Shown: positions 22,090 to 35,450, numbered from the stretch's first letter. The stretch: 64,000 nt of DNA from Phallus indusiatus (GCA_027605045.1 JAQFWX010000036.1:62001-126000); one strand, 5' to 3'. Program-made: numbers and translations. Notes: generated by a model not told the origin, from the letters alone.

Positions 22090-24987
22090 ATGGTTTTTAA
22101 GAAGAAGAAGTCTCTTATCTCCCAGAAAGAACATGAGGCATCAGCCTCAACCGCAGTATCTGTTAAACAGAGCGAAACCGACTGGATATCTAATGCCGTC
22201 CAGGTTGTTGAATTGATAAGTGCGGTGGGGAGTTTTACACCATTCCCATATCTAAAGGGTGCAGCGGAGACATTCAAGGTTCTGCTAAAGCCTATCCAAG
22301 TGAGTCGGCCATTTGATCTCCACTCGTAATTGCTGATAGAAAATCAGCAAATGAAACAAAACCGAGACAATTATAAGACTCTGACAATGAAAGTCACGAA
22401 TATTCTCCGACTTCTTTTTGAGGAAACCGAAAAGGATTATGAAGCCGTGTCAGACTCATTTAACAGCTTTGAGAAAGGTTGTGAAGAATTTTACAAGTAT
22501 GCAATTCTGCTCATATAAGAAATTTACCAGCCTGAATCCACTTAAACAGATGCCTACGAGACATCTCAAATGATCTCGAGTCATTCAATAAACCATATAA
22601 ATTAAAACCCCTTCGGAGATATTTCGCAGCTGATCGTGAAAAAGATTCATTGGCACGTTATCAAAATCAGATAGACGAGTGTCGGATCAATCTTATGGTG
22701 CGCACGAATATGTTTGACACAGATCTTGGTTTCATTTCAGTCCTACATCTAGCTTAGGGGTGTGATACGTCTCCAAACAGGCAACAACACAGATGAGATG
22801 GACTCTGGTGTAAGTCGGATTGCTTGTCCGCATTTCGAAGTCTTCTGAAAGTGGCAAGTTCGAAAAAGTCAGACTGGGCGATCTAAACGTGCTCAAGAAT
22901 ATCTCGAATGGACAAGTTGAACACTGGGAGGTCCGATGGAAACAAGAGAGTCAGACACGGATGGTCCGTGTCTACAAAGGGCGGGATGCTATTTCCGTAC
23001 GTGACACAAAAATACTGCTCCTTCTTCGCTATATTCTCATACTTTCAACAGAAATTTAAAAAAGAAAAGGAGTGGTATTCGCGATATCGGTAATACACTC
23101 GTCTCTCATGAAACAGCTATCAATAGTAGCTCATTCTTCGTGCAAGTCATCCAAATGTGATGCAGCTATTCGGCATAATCACGTCAAAAGAAAGCCCTGG
23201 CCTTGTCTTTCACAACCGTTCGTTTATGTCATTTCACGAAATTCAAAATCCAAACTTACTGTTATATGTATATAGCGTGGTGTATTTCGAATGAAGAATA
23301 CCGTCATGGATTCAAAGATGTATTGCATCTATGCGTAGATGATTACCGTTTAGTGAGTTGTCACGCTATTGACAGCGACTTTTCCTTAAACACATACTAG
23401 GGAGCATCCTATTCTGTGAGCTAAAATCAATCATAATCTCATTCATTGCTTGTATCTCATCATCTACCATATGCTGAAAGGAAGGTTTACATTACTTGGC
23501 AGCCAACATATCTCACCACGCCTATTTATCATGGCAAAACCCGTCGTTCTCTTTTACGTTTGTCCGTTTCAAAGATCGTGAGGATGGATATCTTGGCCGG
23601 TATTATGTGGACCTTTCAGAAGGATATGGGGTGATTGCATTTGTTAGTTCACTTCTTTCGTCTCAAAATGCCTGCAATGATTATCTTGTGTTTCAATGTT
23701 AGGATTGGTCGCCGAAGATTCTACAAGATGTCCCTACTTATCAGTGGCAGTCTACAGCTATTGACAATAAACCTCATGAGCTCGCAAAGATTATCAAAAC
23801 GCTGGATTCGCCAGAAATGTCCAATACTCTTCCGGATCCATTGTCCTTATGGAATATGTATGGTGCAATACGCATTAATGTTTGGCAGGACGTCTCCGCA
23901 CCAGCATATTCGGTTTATATCGGCGACATTTTATTAGCTGATAAACACAACGATCGACTTGGAGCTTCGAATGCAGATTTATTAGGGTTTGTTCCATGTA
24001 AAGAAACATCGTCATGGGACTGGACCGTTCGCGATGAAAAGTTGCATACATACTTCAAAACGGCCAATAGGTTGGCCGTCGACAATTGCGGTGAATGTTT
24101 CAGGTATTACCTATTTTCCATTATGTAGCAGTACAAAACACTAATTTTATCGTAATGCCTTCAGGATTCGCGTTCCTGTGAATAGAGCGGGTGCGTTGAC
24201 TACGGAAGATCTCCAAACGGTGGTGATTGAATATGATATTCTATATTCGGATCGTGCGACTTGGGAACGATTGACTCGTGCATTTGTTAGTCAAGTTGGC
24301 TACTTGTATGCAAGAATCGATGGAATGCAGATCTTCAATAGAGTTTGCACCGGTGTGTCAATTTTACACGGGCTGTGGTCATCATAGAAAATTCTAAGCA
24401 AATGATCTCCTTAGTTACTGGGTTCTCGTGGCACCTCCAGATTCCCAAGAGGCTCGAATGTCCGACTGAAGCTTTCGAGCATAATGAATTATACTTCTTT
24501 ATTTCCAAACCGTCAGTACACGATGAAACACTGGATACGTATTGGTCTCTTGATCCTTCAGGATCCGAAAGGTTGGCTCGTTCCAATACCGACACCTTCG
24601 GTTTCGATCCCGGATCGTTCAGCATTCAAATTCATCGAACCCTTCGCGCGGTCTATGTTCATAGATACGACTTTGAGTTACTTTGGAATGGCCACGCGGT
24701 GTCAAATATCGATCCAGAAAGCAATAAAGCAGCTCGTATGTTGGGTCTTCCTTTGATTCAGCTTACTAGATCCTGCGATGTATCAGACAGTGAGCTCACT
24801 TCAGTCGTATCCGATACATCAACTGATTTTCCTTTTGAAAGTTTTCGAGGATATCGTCCTTATTGGGGAGGATGAAGCAGAGTCGGTCGATGTTCCTGAG
24901 AACATTTCACCTGACATTCAAACTTATCCCACGACGAAATACTTCTATTCTGATTCAATCACGGACAAGACGTGCGCCTTTGAATAA
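22090..24987 (+). CDS. Array copy D: MLKL-NTD-like / pseudokinase-like protein
   Basis: Open through all 14 exons. Exon 1 is 22090-22299 (VFKKKKSLISQKEHEAS; ETDWISNAVQVVELISAVG), exon 2 starts at 22348, and exon 3 (about 22553-22695) includes PLRRYFAADREKDSLARYQ. Kinase-like pieces MVRVYKGRDA and HPNVMQLFGIITSKESPG follow. The micro-exon is GASYS. D belongs with E and F in a second subtype: LHLCVDDYRL in exon 8, EGLHYLAANISHHAYLSWQ in exon 10, VVIEYDILYSDRATWERL in exon 12. The tail exon starts after gaaag (24840) and reads FEDIVLIGEDEAESVDVP; the final residues and the stop (24985-24987) lie in, or next to, sequence from a LINE fragment, so the C-terminus seems to have been rewritten by the insertion. 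Reading through without the last intron would end at 24875 instead. Confidence 0.72.
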
Positions 24988-25175
24988 TTTCCTGCACAGA
25001 ATAGGGAAAGCGGAGTCCCCAATGTGCCCAGCGTGCGGAATGGAAAAAGATGTGCCACACTATCTCATGAGATGCCCGAGATATGACCAGCACAGGCTCA
25101 AGATCCAAATGCACTACCGGCATCACGCTGTCTCAAGAAAGACTGCTGACATCTCACATCTCCAGGCGCAATGAA
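24950..25175 (+). mobile_element. 3' remnant of a LINE-type retrotransposon
   Basis: In frame 3 the sequence reads LNNFLHRIGKAESPMCPACG, then KDVPHYLMRCPRYDQHR. This is the C-terminal zinc-knuckle pattern (LHRI.KA.SP.CP.C...E...H.L..CP.Y...R) found after the RT/RNase H region of many fungal non-LTR elements. Only this 3' end is present, as expected for 5'-truncated target-primed insertion. I could not define a poly-A tail or target-site duplication. It abuts the last exon of copy D. Confidence 0.6.
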
Positions 25176-25194
25176 GCTCCTGTTCGAATATGTA

Positions 25195-25265
25195 AACAAA
25201 ACCAAGAATAACGTTTGCCGGACTCGATGACGATAACGCTGGACTCCCGAAAAGCAGACATTTGG
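25195..25265 (-). pseudogene. Small Arp9-type N-terminal relic
   Basis: The complement reads SSVIVIESGKRYSW, matching the starts of Arp9-type relics 1 and 2 (VIVIKS...RYI). About 20 codons only. Confidence 0.35.
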
Positions 25266-25420
25266 TATTTCACAGAGCAGGTTTTGACTAAATAACAATG
25301 GTCCATAGACTTCACTCAGGCTCAATTCAAAGTACGGCTACTTTGAAATTTCTGAGATTTCATCATACTCTGTCAAATTTATATTACTGGGGTATTGTTA
25401 TTTAAAAGTGCATTCTACTA

Positions 25421-28258
25421 CTATTTGAGCTGCTTCAAATAACGCGAAGCTTTACCAAGTGCCCATATTGTGAACGAGAACTTGAAATTGGGATAGGCGA
25501 TGCTGCAAGTCTTATTGAAAATACCCTCTACAGCTTCTTGAGCCCAAGAACCGTCCTAGATATGACTCTTGTTTACAAAAGGCAAATAGCAGGGGGTGTG
25601 GACGAGACTTACGGGAAGTTGCCGATCCGTAATAAGCTTGACACCTTTCTCGATTGCTTCTCGCTTTGGATATTTACCATGAATAAGCGCAATCACAGCC
25701 CATGCTGTTTGGACCACCTGAGTTTGCTCATGTTCTACCCATTCTCCATCCTCGCATGACTAGGTGTAAATCAAAATTTCGGCGATCGCGTTCAAGAGTC
25801 TTATCATAAAAAAGCATACCTTATAGCTTTCACCCCAGCCACCATCCGCACGCTGTTTGCTCACTAGGAACTCGCAAGCCTTGCGTACAACACCACTTGT
25901 GTCATATGTTTCACCAACAAGCGACAATGATTCCAAAGCGAACATAGTTGCATAAGTGAAACAGATGCCCCAGCTTCCAAACCAGGCTCCGTTCCGGTGT
26001 TGGGCTTTGTGTAAGAATTTGATAGCACGATTTGTGGTCGCTCTGGATGCCGTACACTGAGCATCATTTACTTATCAAAAGAGAAAAGACATACTCGATA
26101 TCTCCGCGACGATAATCGGGATAGTGACGTTTGAAGATGGACAAGGCGGTTAAGACCGAGGTCGTGCATTCAGGGTAGTTGTATTCAATCATAATGTTAC
26201 CTGACAGATGAGTATTAGATCACAACATAATGAAATGTGAAGATTGCCTACCAAACACCTCTGCAGGATTGATGTACTCCAATAATGAAGGCCCACGGAT
26301 AGGCTCATAACTTGCAAATCCACCATTGCTGTTTTGCATCGACAGCATAATATCAACAGCATCGAACATCCGACGATCAGAAACCACTTTAGGGGTATAA
26401 CTATTTCATAAAATATTCCGGTTCTCAATATGGCTCCAGTTGTATACTAGCGTAAAACTCACGACAAGTGCTTTTGAAGATATATAACGGCCTTTAGCCC
26501 TCACCCGTGCAATCACTAACGGTGTATCCTTGTTCTTTAGTCGAGAAAGGCCAAGCTCCTTTAGTAGCTTGTCGATAGGCTTTTTCATAATGAATGGGGT
26601 TATCTTGAATTTGGGTATTATCTAGCCAGTCGAGAGCTTTTAAGCATGCTTCGTGATTCTCTTCGTCCTCAGCCAGACCAGATTCAACCAAGGCTTGTGC
26701 AATAAAAGCCTATATTGAAAAGTTATGAGACTGGAGAAACGAATGGAGTATATATTAACCAACGACTTACAGTATCCCATAGCTGACTACCATTCGTTCC
26801 ACACATCCGCATACCCTGAGGACCTATCCACATGAAATCCTTGCGTTTCAATTCATGCATCTTGTATGCATGACTGTCCTTGCCCTCCACTAGATATCGA
26901 CAGACCAGATTCACCATTTTGTTGACGGGTCCCAAATCCTGATATGATGTGTTCTCGTCTTCTTCGCATACCATACGATACACAAGATCAAGCGCCTTTC
27001 GTCGTAAAGGTGGAATAGAGCACGATTCGTACGCTCCAAGAACGCCGTTCAGGAAGTCCAATAGTTTTGTATGAGGGACATACAAATCAACATGACAAAC
27101 ATTATTCCGGTGTTGAGGCCAGTCAATTTTGTAGTAGTCGTCGACATATAGCTCCTATTCTTGATGTTTGAGTGTTATGGTAAGATGTGTGAAAGACTTG
27201 TAAGAACCTTTCTCAATTCCAAGATTATAGGTGATTCCGGAGCTTGATAACGAAGACCGTAGATATAGCTGGATTTGATTAAGAAAATCAGTTTTTTCTA
27301 AGGCAGATCACAATGCTCGCCTCATAGGAATGTATACTTGACGCGTATGAATCCACCAACGGTGAGGATGTATAGGAACTGAATCAGGTAACAACCTAAC
27401 AGCCAAATCGTTCTCAATTCAACTCATTTATAACAAACACCAACTAACCATAATTCTGGTGGAATGGGATTGTTGCCTTCCCAGTCGTATACGTTCAGAA
27501 GAGATAGCCAGAATTTCCCCCAGGAAGGCACGGCGGCTGCCCCACCTTGTACCATACACTCAACGAGCGCGTCGAGAACATGACAAGTAACCAAACATAC
27601 CTAGTTTGTATAACGTACGTCTTGCCTTTTCCATAACCGGATGGTCTGCACTGGCACCCAGCAACCTTGCAGCAGTATAATTGAGAGCAGTACCAAACGC
27701 CGTCGAAGGTCCTTCAATATGCCTAACCAGAATCTTCGGGTCATGTCCTGTGCATTTCTACGGACACTAACTTACAATCCCCATCCTCCGTCTTCAGGAT
27801 GAGCCAAATTCATAAGGTACCGAATAAGCTCGGTTTTTTCTTCCTCTTCAAAGGGCATTTCCGCAACGTACGATCCGATAACCAAACCTGGTATGAGGAA
27901 CATTGGACCACCATATTCGCCTGGCCAGTGACCATCTGGAGCTTGAAGAGCTTTCAGAAACTTGAAACCTTTTCTAGCAGCTGACAACGGATCTTTTGCA
28001 GGCGGGTAAATAGGTAAGTTCTGAGCAATGCGTAAATACGAGAGCCCGAATAACAACAGCCTCAGAGAGACCAATCACGCTAACCGTGTCTAGACCAAGC
28101 CAATACTTGTCGTAGGTCGTTTGAGGCCATGCAGCACATTCTTCGTCTGTTTTGAGGTAATGCCAGATGTGTCGTCCATTGTCGTCTGCTTTGAGACGCC
28201 AACGAGAATAGTCAGTTTTGTCGTTCGCGTCTTTTGGGACTCTTTCCGCGGCGAACAT
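25421..28258 (-). CDS. ERG7: Lanosterol synthase (2,3-oxidosqualene cyclase)
   Basis: Cyclises 2,3-oxidosqualene to lanosterol in ergosterol synthesis, at the ER/lipid-droplet membrane. ATG at 28258 ([20 protein letters not shown]); exon 1 is 28085-28258, exon 2 is 27776-28020, and further introns lie near 27600, 27450, 27280, 27170, 26740, 26440, 26220, 26080, 25770 and 25590; stop at 25421-25423. QW-type repeats are visible ([43 protein letters not shown]). The catalytic Asp lies in VSDCTGEG (26500-26514) where animal and yeast enzymes have [23 protein letters not shown] and [14 protein letters not shown] also fit the family. The length, about 730 residues, is normal. No stop or frame break was seen. 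It starts the minus-strand housekeeping block between the two array arms and does not resemble its repeat neighbours. Confidence 0.92.
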
Positions 28259-28597
28259 GGCGGAACTGGAAAAGGAAGGAAATAAGGGAGAACGATCGAA
28301 CGACTCGAGAACGAATATTTCATTTTAGCGCGTGGGTATCAACACCATCATCATCAGTGACCGTATGAGAAATTTCACGAGGGCACCATTATATTTATTC
28401 AATGGCACAATAGTATCAAAACTAGATTTCATCTAAATGGGGAGCATCTCTTAATATGCGTAAGTAAAGTTACTTGTAGCACACAGAGCAAAGTCAGTAA
28501 ACATTTTTAAATTTGTAGATGCCCGAAGGGAAGAAACGCCCTTCATTTTTTAGAAATATTCGAATAAGCAAGAATTTCCTTCATTTTCCACAACGCT

Positions 28598-31188
28598 TTA
28601 AAGCTCCCTAGACTCGTCTGCATTAAGAATCAACAGAGTGAAGAAACGGACTTGATCTGTCAGAGCGACTGCGGACACAGCTAAAACAGCGTTAATGTTT
28701 AGCAACTGAAGAGATAACTTTTATCATACCTTCGTTCACCGAGTGAAGTCCGTCTATAGAATAAACCGCTAAGATGAAGTTAGGATAGCCATATTTATCC
28801 AAAGAAATATATTGATATACCATCTGGCCTATAAAAGGGACTGTAACTTCAGAGATGAAGAGTTAAGTAAACGTCGTGTCGTGCTCTGATAGAGAAAATG
28901 GTATCATACCGGAAAATATGAGGCGTTAAACGCCAGTAGTATCGCGTATCTACAGGAGTATAAATTAAACGGTTTTTGGGATGAAATATACCCGTACCAG
29001 TATCTGAAATAATGATAAGTACAAAAACGCAACGTCACAAACTATGCTACATACTAACTGAGCTTATTCCCGGCGCAATAACGAGCTACAAAAAACATCC
29101 TCATCTAGGCCTTGTCTTCTAATTCAGATACTCACCCTTGATTGATCAAACTCTGAGTTTGCAATTTCTTGCTCGAACATAGCTCTAATGGTGGAGGACA
29201 GCAATGACCACGGTTTAGCATTGCCCGTGGGCGTTGTAGGAGCCGGTTCGTAACCACCCTTGAAGGCATCGAAGACAACAACGCTTCCTGACCCGGCCGA
29301 GGAAGTGGTATTCTCAAAGAAGCTAAGTTCCAGACTGTACTTCTCGGCTACAGGCTTCAGAACGGAATGGATGTGTGTTTTGACAGCGTCTAAAGAGCTG
29401 CAAGAGATGAATGTCAAATGCGAGGCATAAATGAAAGCGATATAATATTACCTTGCTGTGTCAATGCGGTGATTCACCACTGCAGTTGCTTGTTCAGGAA
29501 GCGCATTAACCTTTACACCGCCTTGGACCAGATCAATTGCTTGGGTAGTCTGTATTAGATATTTCATTGCCGGAAGATCGGCCAGAATCGTCTTTTGAAC
29601 TCGGGCTAAAGCCTCGTCGGAAGTTTGGGATTCTAATATGTCACTCTTCAAAGACGACGGAATGCCTGCGGTATGAACGAGGCACTGGATAGTCTCGTAT
29701 GCCGCTTGATTGCGAAGTAGCTGAGGTTCGAAAGGGTTTTCTTCTATTGCAACCAAGAGTTTGGAGAGTAGACCAATGCTCTGGGTTTCATTGCAAGTGA
29801 GTCCAAACTGTGTGCTGTTTGCTGGTGAACAAACACTTACTGTGTGATCAGGGGGCTGACTAGAATGTCCTCCACGAGCATTCACCTCAATACCGACATT
29901 CAAATATCCCTATAAAATATCGATCGTCAGGGACGGAAGAACCTGCGGATCAGATTGAGTTCTACCTTTTCGCTAGTGCTCGGGGTAACGACCGCACTTC
30001 CGTAAGCGATCATAGTGCTACCTAAGGATTGTTAATTGTCGATAATTCAGAGGGCTATTAGAGCTGACCTCCTTCATCAATGGCGAGAGCAAATCCATTT
30101 TCGCCATAGTTTTCCAGCAGATATTCACTTATGTGACCGGCACCCTATAGATAATTCTTCAGTACAAGTGAAATAGTCAGGACAACTAGACGAACCAAAT
30201 TTCCGCCAGCCTCTTCGTCAAACCCAAAGGCTAGAACTATGCTCCTTTCAGGCTGAAACCCGCTGTCCAATAGTGTTTCTATTGAAGACCTAAAGCGCTT
30301 TAGTATAAATACCGATGATTGAGTGAGGAAAGTAGTACATGATAGAGATCAAAACCCCCTTGTCGTCGATGGTTCCCCGCCCCCATATGTATTTACCTTT
30401 GAGTTTGATTTGTTGAAAAAAGGTTTGCTATAGAGAAGCATAAAGCAAGTCACATACCATCGTAAAAGCCAGAGAAGGGACCATGAATCCATTGATCAAT
30501 AGTTGAAGGTTCAACCGGCACGACATCTGGTTTACTAATCATTATCACAGAGCAAGCTATCCGCTTTCTTGAACTTTACCTTGATGAGCTGCTAAAAGCA
30601 GTGGTTTCAAAGACGGATTTTTACCCTCCCAGTGATACACGAGCCCATAGGTGTTGATTTTCGTTAGGTCAAGTTCATCGTGTCTGACGAATAAATTAGT
30701 TATCTTATTGCTGGAACACGCACATACGTGTCATGAACGTACATTAAAGGGAACTCATCTCGAAGGTACTCATGGAACCGTCTAAATGGTTTCCATCGTG
30801 GATCTTTACCAATAGGGCCCATTTCGTCATGAGATATTGTACGCAATTTGATTGCGCCAGACAATGACTCGGCTACCTGTAGTTTGAATTCTTCACTGCT
30901 GTGGAGTTCCCTGAGCTGGGCATGCAAGTTGGCGTGTTTAACGGGAGTTTTGCTCTGAACTTGGGGACATATCGGTTCATTGCTAGGGGAATACGGACTC
31001 GAGTTTTGAGGGAAGTATGTGGGCAGCACAGTGGAGTATTTGACAAACAAAGCAGTCGTTAAAACCAAGGTTACGAGCCAGTGCCATTTAGAGATTGTAT
31101 GACCCCGTCTGCAAAAACCGCGTTCCGCATTATCTTTGAGGCCTGCATCAGCAGTCTCAATATCTATGGCGGGACTCTTTAAGGACAT
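28598..31188 (-). CDS. M20 carboxypeptidase, CPS1/Gly-X type, copy 1
   Basis: Zinc metallopeptidase of family M20 removing C-terminal residues from peptides in the vacuole or secretory route. ATG at 31188; a signal anchor at residues about 35-52 (WHWLVTLVLTTALFVKY) follows a short cytosolic N-terminus, as in yeast Cps1. Metal and catalytic motifs appear in order across many exons: AHQ then DVVPV (zinc His/Asp), IWGRGTIDDKG (bridging Asp), AFGFDEEAGG (general base Glu and ligand Glu), AIDEGG, the lid/dimer domain with GGHSSQPPDHT (29448-29870), DTRYYWRLTPHIFR, and the C-terminal ligand His in DGLHSVNE. Stop at 28598-28600 after ADESREL. No frame break was found. It is the oldest or most diverged of three tandem paralogues; each is followed by its own intergenic spacer, so they are separate transcription units. 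Confidence 0.88.
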
Positions 31189-31627
31189 TAAGATATTCGA
31201 TTCAGAATAAACCTGGGGTTGTGTAAAGTCGAGGGGAAAGTTGGAGCTTCGGATCCTCGCGTAACAACATCTAGGTGCAGGCGCCTGTAGGCAATGATAT
31301 TATTCTCGAGACAGGATTCATAGCCAGACCGTCCTGAACCAGCCCGGTTACCGAATCCACTTGATATTCCAATTCGTTTTCACATGATTTCAGATGAACA
31401 AGTCAACCGAGGAAATTGCGGAAACTGTAAGCGACGTGACATGCGTGATACTTGGATGCACGGCGGCTATGTGAATGGCATCCAGCTTTTGTTTACTAAG
31501 AGGAAGCAGTTAACACAATCCAATGAAGCAGGCATATATCTCCGTCGTAGCCAATCTCGTAGGACTTCCATATATGGTCTACAAGAGCTTCACGTCAATG
31601 TTGCGTCAGTGTGTTGAGCCACTTTAA

Positions 31628-31690
31628 CGCGATCGCCGCTGCAGATTCGAACTTTGCATGCACAAAGTTCGTGGTATGAGAAATATTAAG
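31628..31690 (+). pseudogene. Nudix gene 5' relic 1
   Basis: gcgatcgccgctgcagattc and the following acaaagttcgtggtatgag match the start of the Nudix gene (gcgatcgccgctgccgcagg, then gcacgttcgtggtttgac, 55899-55938). A short piece between M20 copies 1 and 2. Confidence 0.4.
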
Positions 31691-31890
31691 TATGTGAGAG
31701 CTGTTATAAGCTGGGTTGTATTGTTCAAAACGGTAGACATCTTCAATTCGAGATCAAGAAACTTTGTGGAGTAGACTGGCCAAAATAACGCAGTATATAC
31801 TAGTACATGTATATTCCATTACAACCGAAGGAAAAAACAAAGGCCCCTTCGGTTTTGCATCTCGTTTGAAATAAGGGTGTCCCACAATGT

Positions 31891-34493
31891 TTAAAGTTCT
31901 TCTGTCTCATCCGCATTCAGAATCAGCAATGTGAAGAAACGGACTTGATCTGTTAGAGCGAGCGCAGATATGGCTAAAACAGTTTTGACACACAGCAACA
32001 TTTAGAACTAATGTTAATGACATACCTTCGTTCACCGAATGAATCCCGCCAATAGAATAAGCCGCTGAAATGGTGTTAGAACAGCATATCCATCCAGAGT
32101 AACCAGTACATCTTACCATCTGGTCTAAAGAAGGGACTAAACCTTCAAGAAGCAAAGAGTTTCGAGTAAACATCGTGCGATGTTGTATTAAAAAAGATCA
32201 TCTCACCGGAAAATATGAGACGTTAAACGCCAGTAGTATCGCGTATCTAAAAGAATATCAAGCCAGTTGCGGATTCGTTGAAATGAAAAGGCATGTACCA
32301 GTATCTGACTTGATGCTAAGCAAAACAAAATCACGCCAACTATAAACTATGTTACGTACTAGCCGAGCCCACCCCCGGAGCAATAACAAGCTATGCAGGA
32401 CGAACATCCTGATCTCATCGATAGGACAGAAATCTGATAACTTACCTTTTGATCCAAACCCGTATCCAAGTTCGCTTGTTTGAATATAGTTCTGATGGTG
32501 GAAGACAGCAGTGACCACGGCTTGGAATCACCTGCGGGAGTCATAGGGGCCGGTTCGAGAGAACTGTTGAAGGCTTCGAAGACGACAACACTTCCTGGGC
32601 CGGTCGATGAAGCGTTGTCCCCGAAAAAGTTGGACTTCAGATTGTATTTCTCAACTACAGGTTGTAAAACAGAATGGATGCGTGTTTCTACAGCCTCCAC
32701 AGAGCTAGAAGAAATGGATATCAAGAAATATTTAAAAGTACAAAGACGCATAATTACCTCGCCGTGTCAATGCGGTAATTCACCATTGCAACTGTGCGTT
32801 CCGGAAGCGCATTAACCTTCACACCGCCTCTGATAGTATCAACTGCCTGAGTTGTCTGAATTAAGTATTTCATTGTCGGGAGATCAGTCAAGATCGCTTT
32901 TTGAACTCGAGCCAGAGCTTCATCGGAGATTTGAGATTCTAATATATCATTCTTCAGGGATAACGGAATGTCTGCGGTATGGACAAGGCATTGAACAGTC
33001 TCGTACGCCGCTTGATCACGAAGTAGCTGAGGTTCAAAAGGATTGTCTTCTAACGCAACTAAAAGTTTGGAGGTAAAACCAATGCTCTTGATTGTAATAG
33101 TAAGTCTTGTAGAGTCTTGTCTCGCGGATGAGGGAACCCTTACTGTATGATCAGGAGGCTGGCTGGAATGTCCTCCAAGAGAATTGACTTCGATACCGAC
33201 ATCTAGATACCCCTATAATTGTTCGGTGCGGGAGACTTGCAAGTTGTGTCAACGTTTACCTTCTCGCTGGTGCTGGGGATAATGACCGTACTATCATAAG
33301 CAATCATACCGCCACCTAGGGAAATATTGGCTATCGGCGATTTAAAAAAACATATACTGAGAGCTGACCTCCTTCATCTACAAGAAAAGCGAATCCGTTT
33401 TCGCCATACAATTCCAGAAGATATTCATTTATGTAGCTGGCACCCTGTGAGATCCTTAGCGCTATGATAGTGACATTGATAAAGAAGCTAGACGGACCAA
33501 ATGTCCACCGATTTCTTCGTCAAAGCCAAAGGCTAGAACAATACCTCTTTCGGGTTGAAACTTGTTGTCCAACAATGTCTCTATTGTGGACCTAAAGCGT
33601 TCGATTGAGTATAAATACCAGTCATTGAAAGAAAAAGATAATACATGATAGAGATCAAAATCCCTTTGTCGTCGATAGCTCCTCGTCCCCATATGTATTT
33701 ACCTTGACTGGTCGTTCAGAAAGGCCCGCTATGGAGAAACCGTGAAGCAAGTTATATACCATCGTAATGACCAGAGAAAGGAGGATGCTTCCATTGATCA
33801 GCACTTAATTCTTCAACCGGCACAACATCTAATCATTTGTCAGGACAACAATTTCGCTCGAATTTCAAAGGAGTTTCTACCTTGATGAGCTGCGAGGAGC
33901 ACCGGCTTTAAAGAAGGGTCTTTACCATGCCAGTGGTACACGAGCCCATAAATGTTAACTTCCGTTAACTCGAGTTTGTCATGTCTGGCGTTTACATAAA
34001 TCTGCTACTCATCATTGAACACGCGCATACACGCGTTGTGAACGCACATTAGAGGGAACTTATCCCGAAGGTACCTATGAAAACGTCCAAATTCTTCCCA
34101 TCTTGGATCTTCACCAATAGGCCCCATGTTGTTGTCAGTTACTGTAGGAATTTGAATTGCGCCGGACAATGACTCGGCCACCCATAATTTGAATTCATCC
34201 AAGCCGTAGAGATCCTCGAGCTGGGCATACAAATGAGCGTGCTTGATCGGGGTTTGACTATGAAATTGGGGACATATCAATTCGTCGTCTGGAGGGTGCG
34301 GAATCGAGTGTCCGAAAAAGTACGTGCACGACGCAGTAGAATATTTAACGATGAGAGCAGTCGATAAAACCAGGGTTACGAGCCACTGCCATTTGTAAAT
34401 TGAACGACCCTGCTTGCGAAAATTGTGCTTGGTATTATCCTCGAGGCTCGCTTCAGCAATTTTAACGTCCCTGGTGGAATCATTTGAAGACAT
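31891..34493 (-). CDS. M20 carboxypeptidase, CPS1/Gly-X type, copy 2
   Basis: Paralogue of the copy at 28598-31188 and closer to copy 3. ATG at 34493 (MSSNDSTRDVKIAEASLEDN); signal anchor WLVTLVLSTALIVKY at residues about 36-50. FGRFHRYLRDKFPLM precedes the catalytic domain. AFGFDEEIGGH (near 33515) holds the catalytic Glu pair, and VDEGG follows near 33370. The dimerisation domain contains GGHSSQPPDHT (near 33160). The zinc-His exon ends in AAHQ. The last exon ends ADETEEL with stop 31891-31893. Predicted anchored in the vacuolar or secretory membrane with a lumenal catalytic domain. No frame break was seen, although I did not verify every splice junction. Confidence 0.85.
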
Positions 34494-35159
34494 TAAGAGA
34501 GAGCAGTGATTGAGAAGGGTGTGTAAATCCCAGGGGAAAGGTGAAAATATATAGAGAACTCAGACGCCTGTAAACCGTCGTGAGCTCACAATATTATTCT
34601 CTACAAGTCCGTAGGTAAACCTTTTAAAACCCAACCAGTTCCCGAATCCACTCGATATCCCAATCAGAATTGGCATACTTCCATTAATGAACAAGTCAAG
34701 CGAAGAGATTGCGGAAATGGGAAACGTCACATGCGTGAAAGGACATGGCGATTATGGCGAATTGTATCGATGGGCTGTCAATTCACGTTAAGAGTAAAGA
34801 AGAATATTCCCCGCCCCAGTGGGATCTCACCTGATCTCAGCAAATCCGGAACACAGTTGACTTTGAAAGGTGTGGTGAGAAAGGTGGCTCAAAATATTGA
34901 AATTTATGCCCAAAGCTGATGTTGAGCGCTGAGCTATCAATCGTTCCATGCTGAATATATTAGTATGAAAACTTATGAGATTCACTCAGTCCCGTTGACA
35001 GAATTCCGGGTTCATACCTCCGACGATGTGTGGATGTTGTCATAACCAACCTTTTGAGTCGTCGGTGCATTGTTGTATGTAGAGTATAAAAACCTAGGAA
35101 ATCATTCAGATAAACTCAATATACGGAGAGCAGCTGTGATCTTTGTTTACATTACAATC

Positions 35160-35450
35160 GGTATCAAGCAACGCACAGACAATGGCTTTGCAAACGATAA
35201 AGACTACTAGTGCTTCTTACTGCCATGTCGGAAGCGCATCGCAAATACCCTTGACACTACTCCGACACTCCACTGGCAGTCCAACACGAGTCAGTAGAGA
35301 TTGCACCCTCAGATTCGGTTTCGAAATATACGCGCTGAGTTACTTACATAACACTGAGTGAAGCCCGCGACACCGTGACTATGCCGCCGCCGTGCTTGTG
35401 CCCACGACGATGTCACAACTGTCCGAGTCATTCTATAAATTTCAAATGTA
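35160..35450 (+). pseudogene. Nudix gene 5' relic 2
   Basis: Contains tcgcaaatacccttgacact followed by actccactggcagtccaac, and later gactatgccgccgccgtgct and tgtgcccacg, in the same order as codons of the Nudix first exon (PQIPLHTPLTP; EAIATAAVLIPL). Frames are lost. It lies between M20 copies 2 and 3. Confidence 0.45.

Noticed and set aside
22090..24987. Active protein kinase
   Set aside because: No glycine loop, HRD or DFG motif in any copy; only N-lobe-like features are visible.
24863..25174. 103-codon frame as a novel zinc-finger gene
   Set aside because: Its first third is a shadow of the copy D tail and the rest is the LINE C-terminal knuckle.
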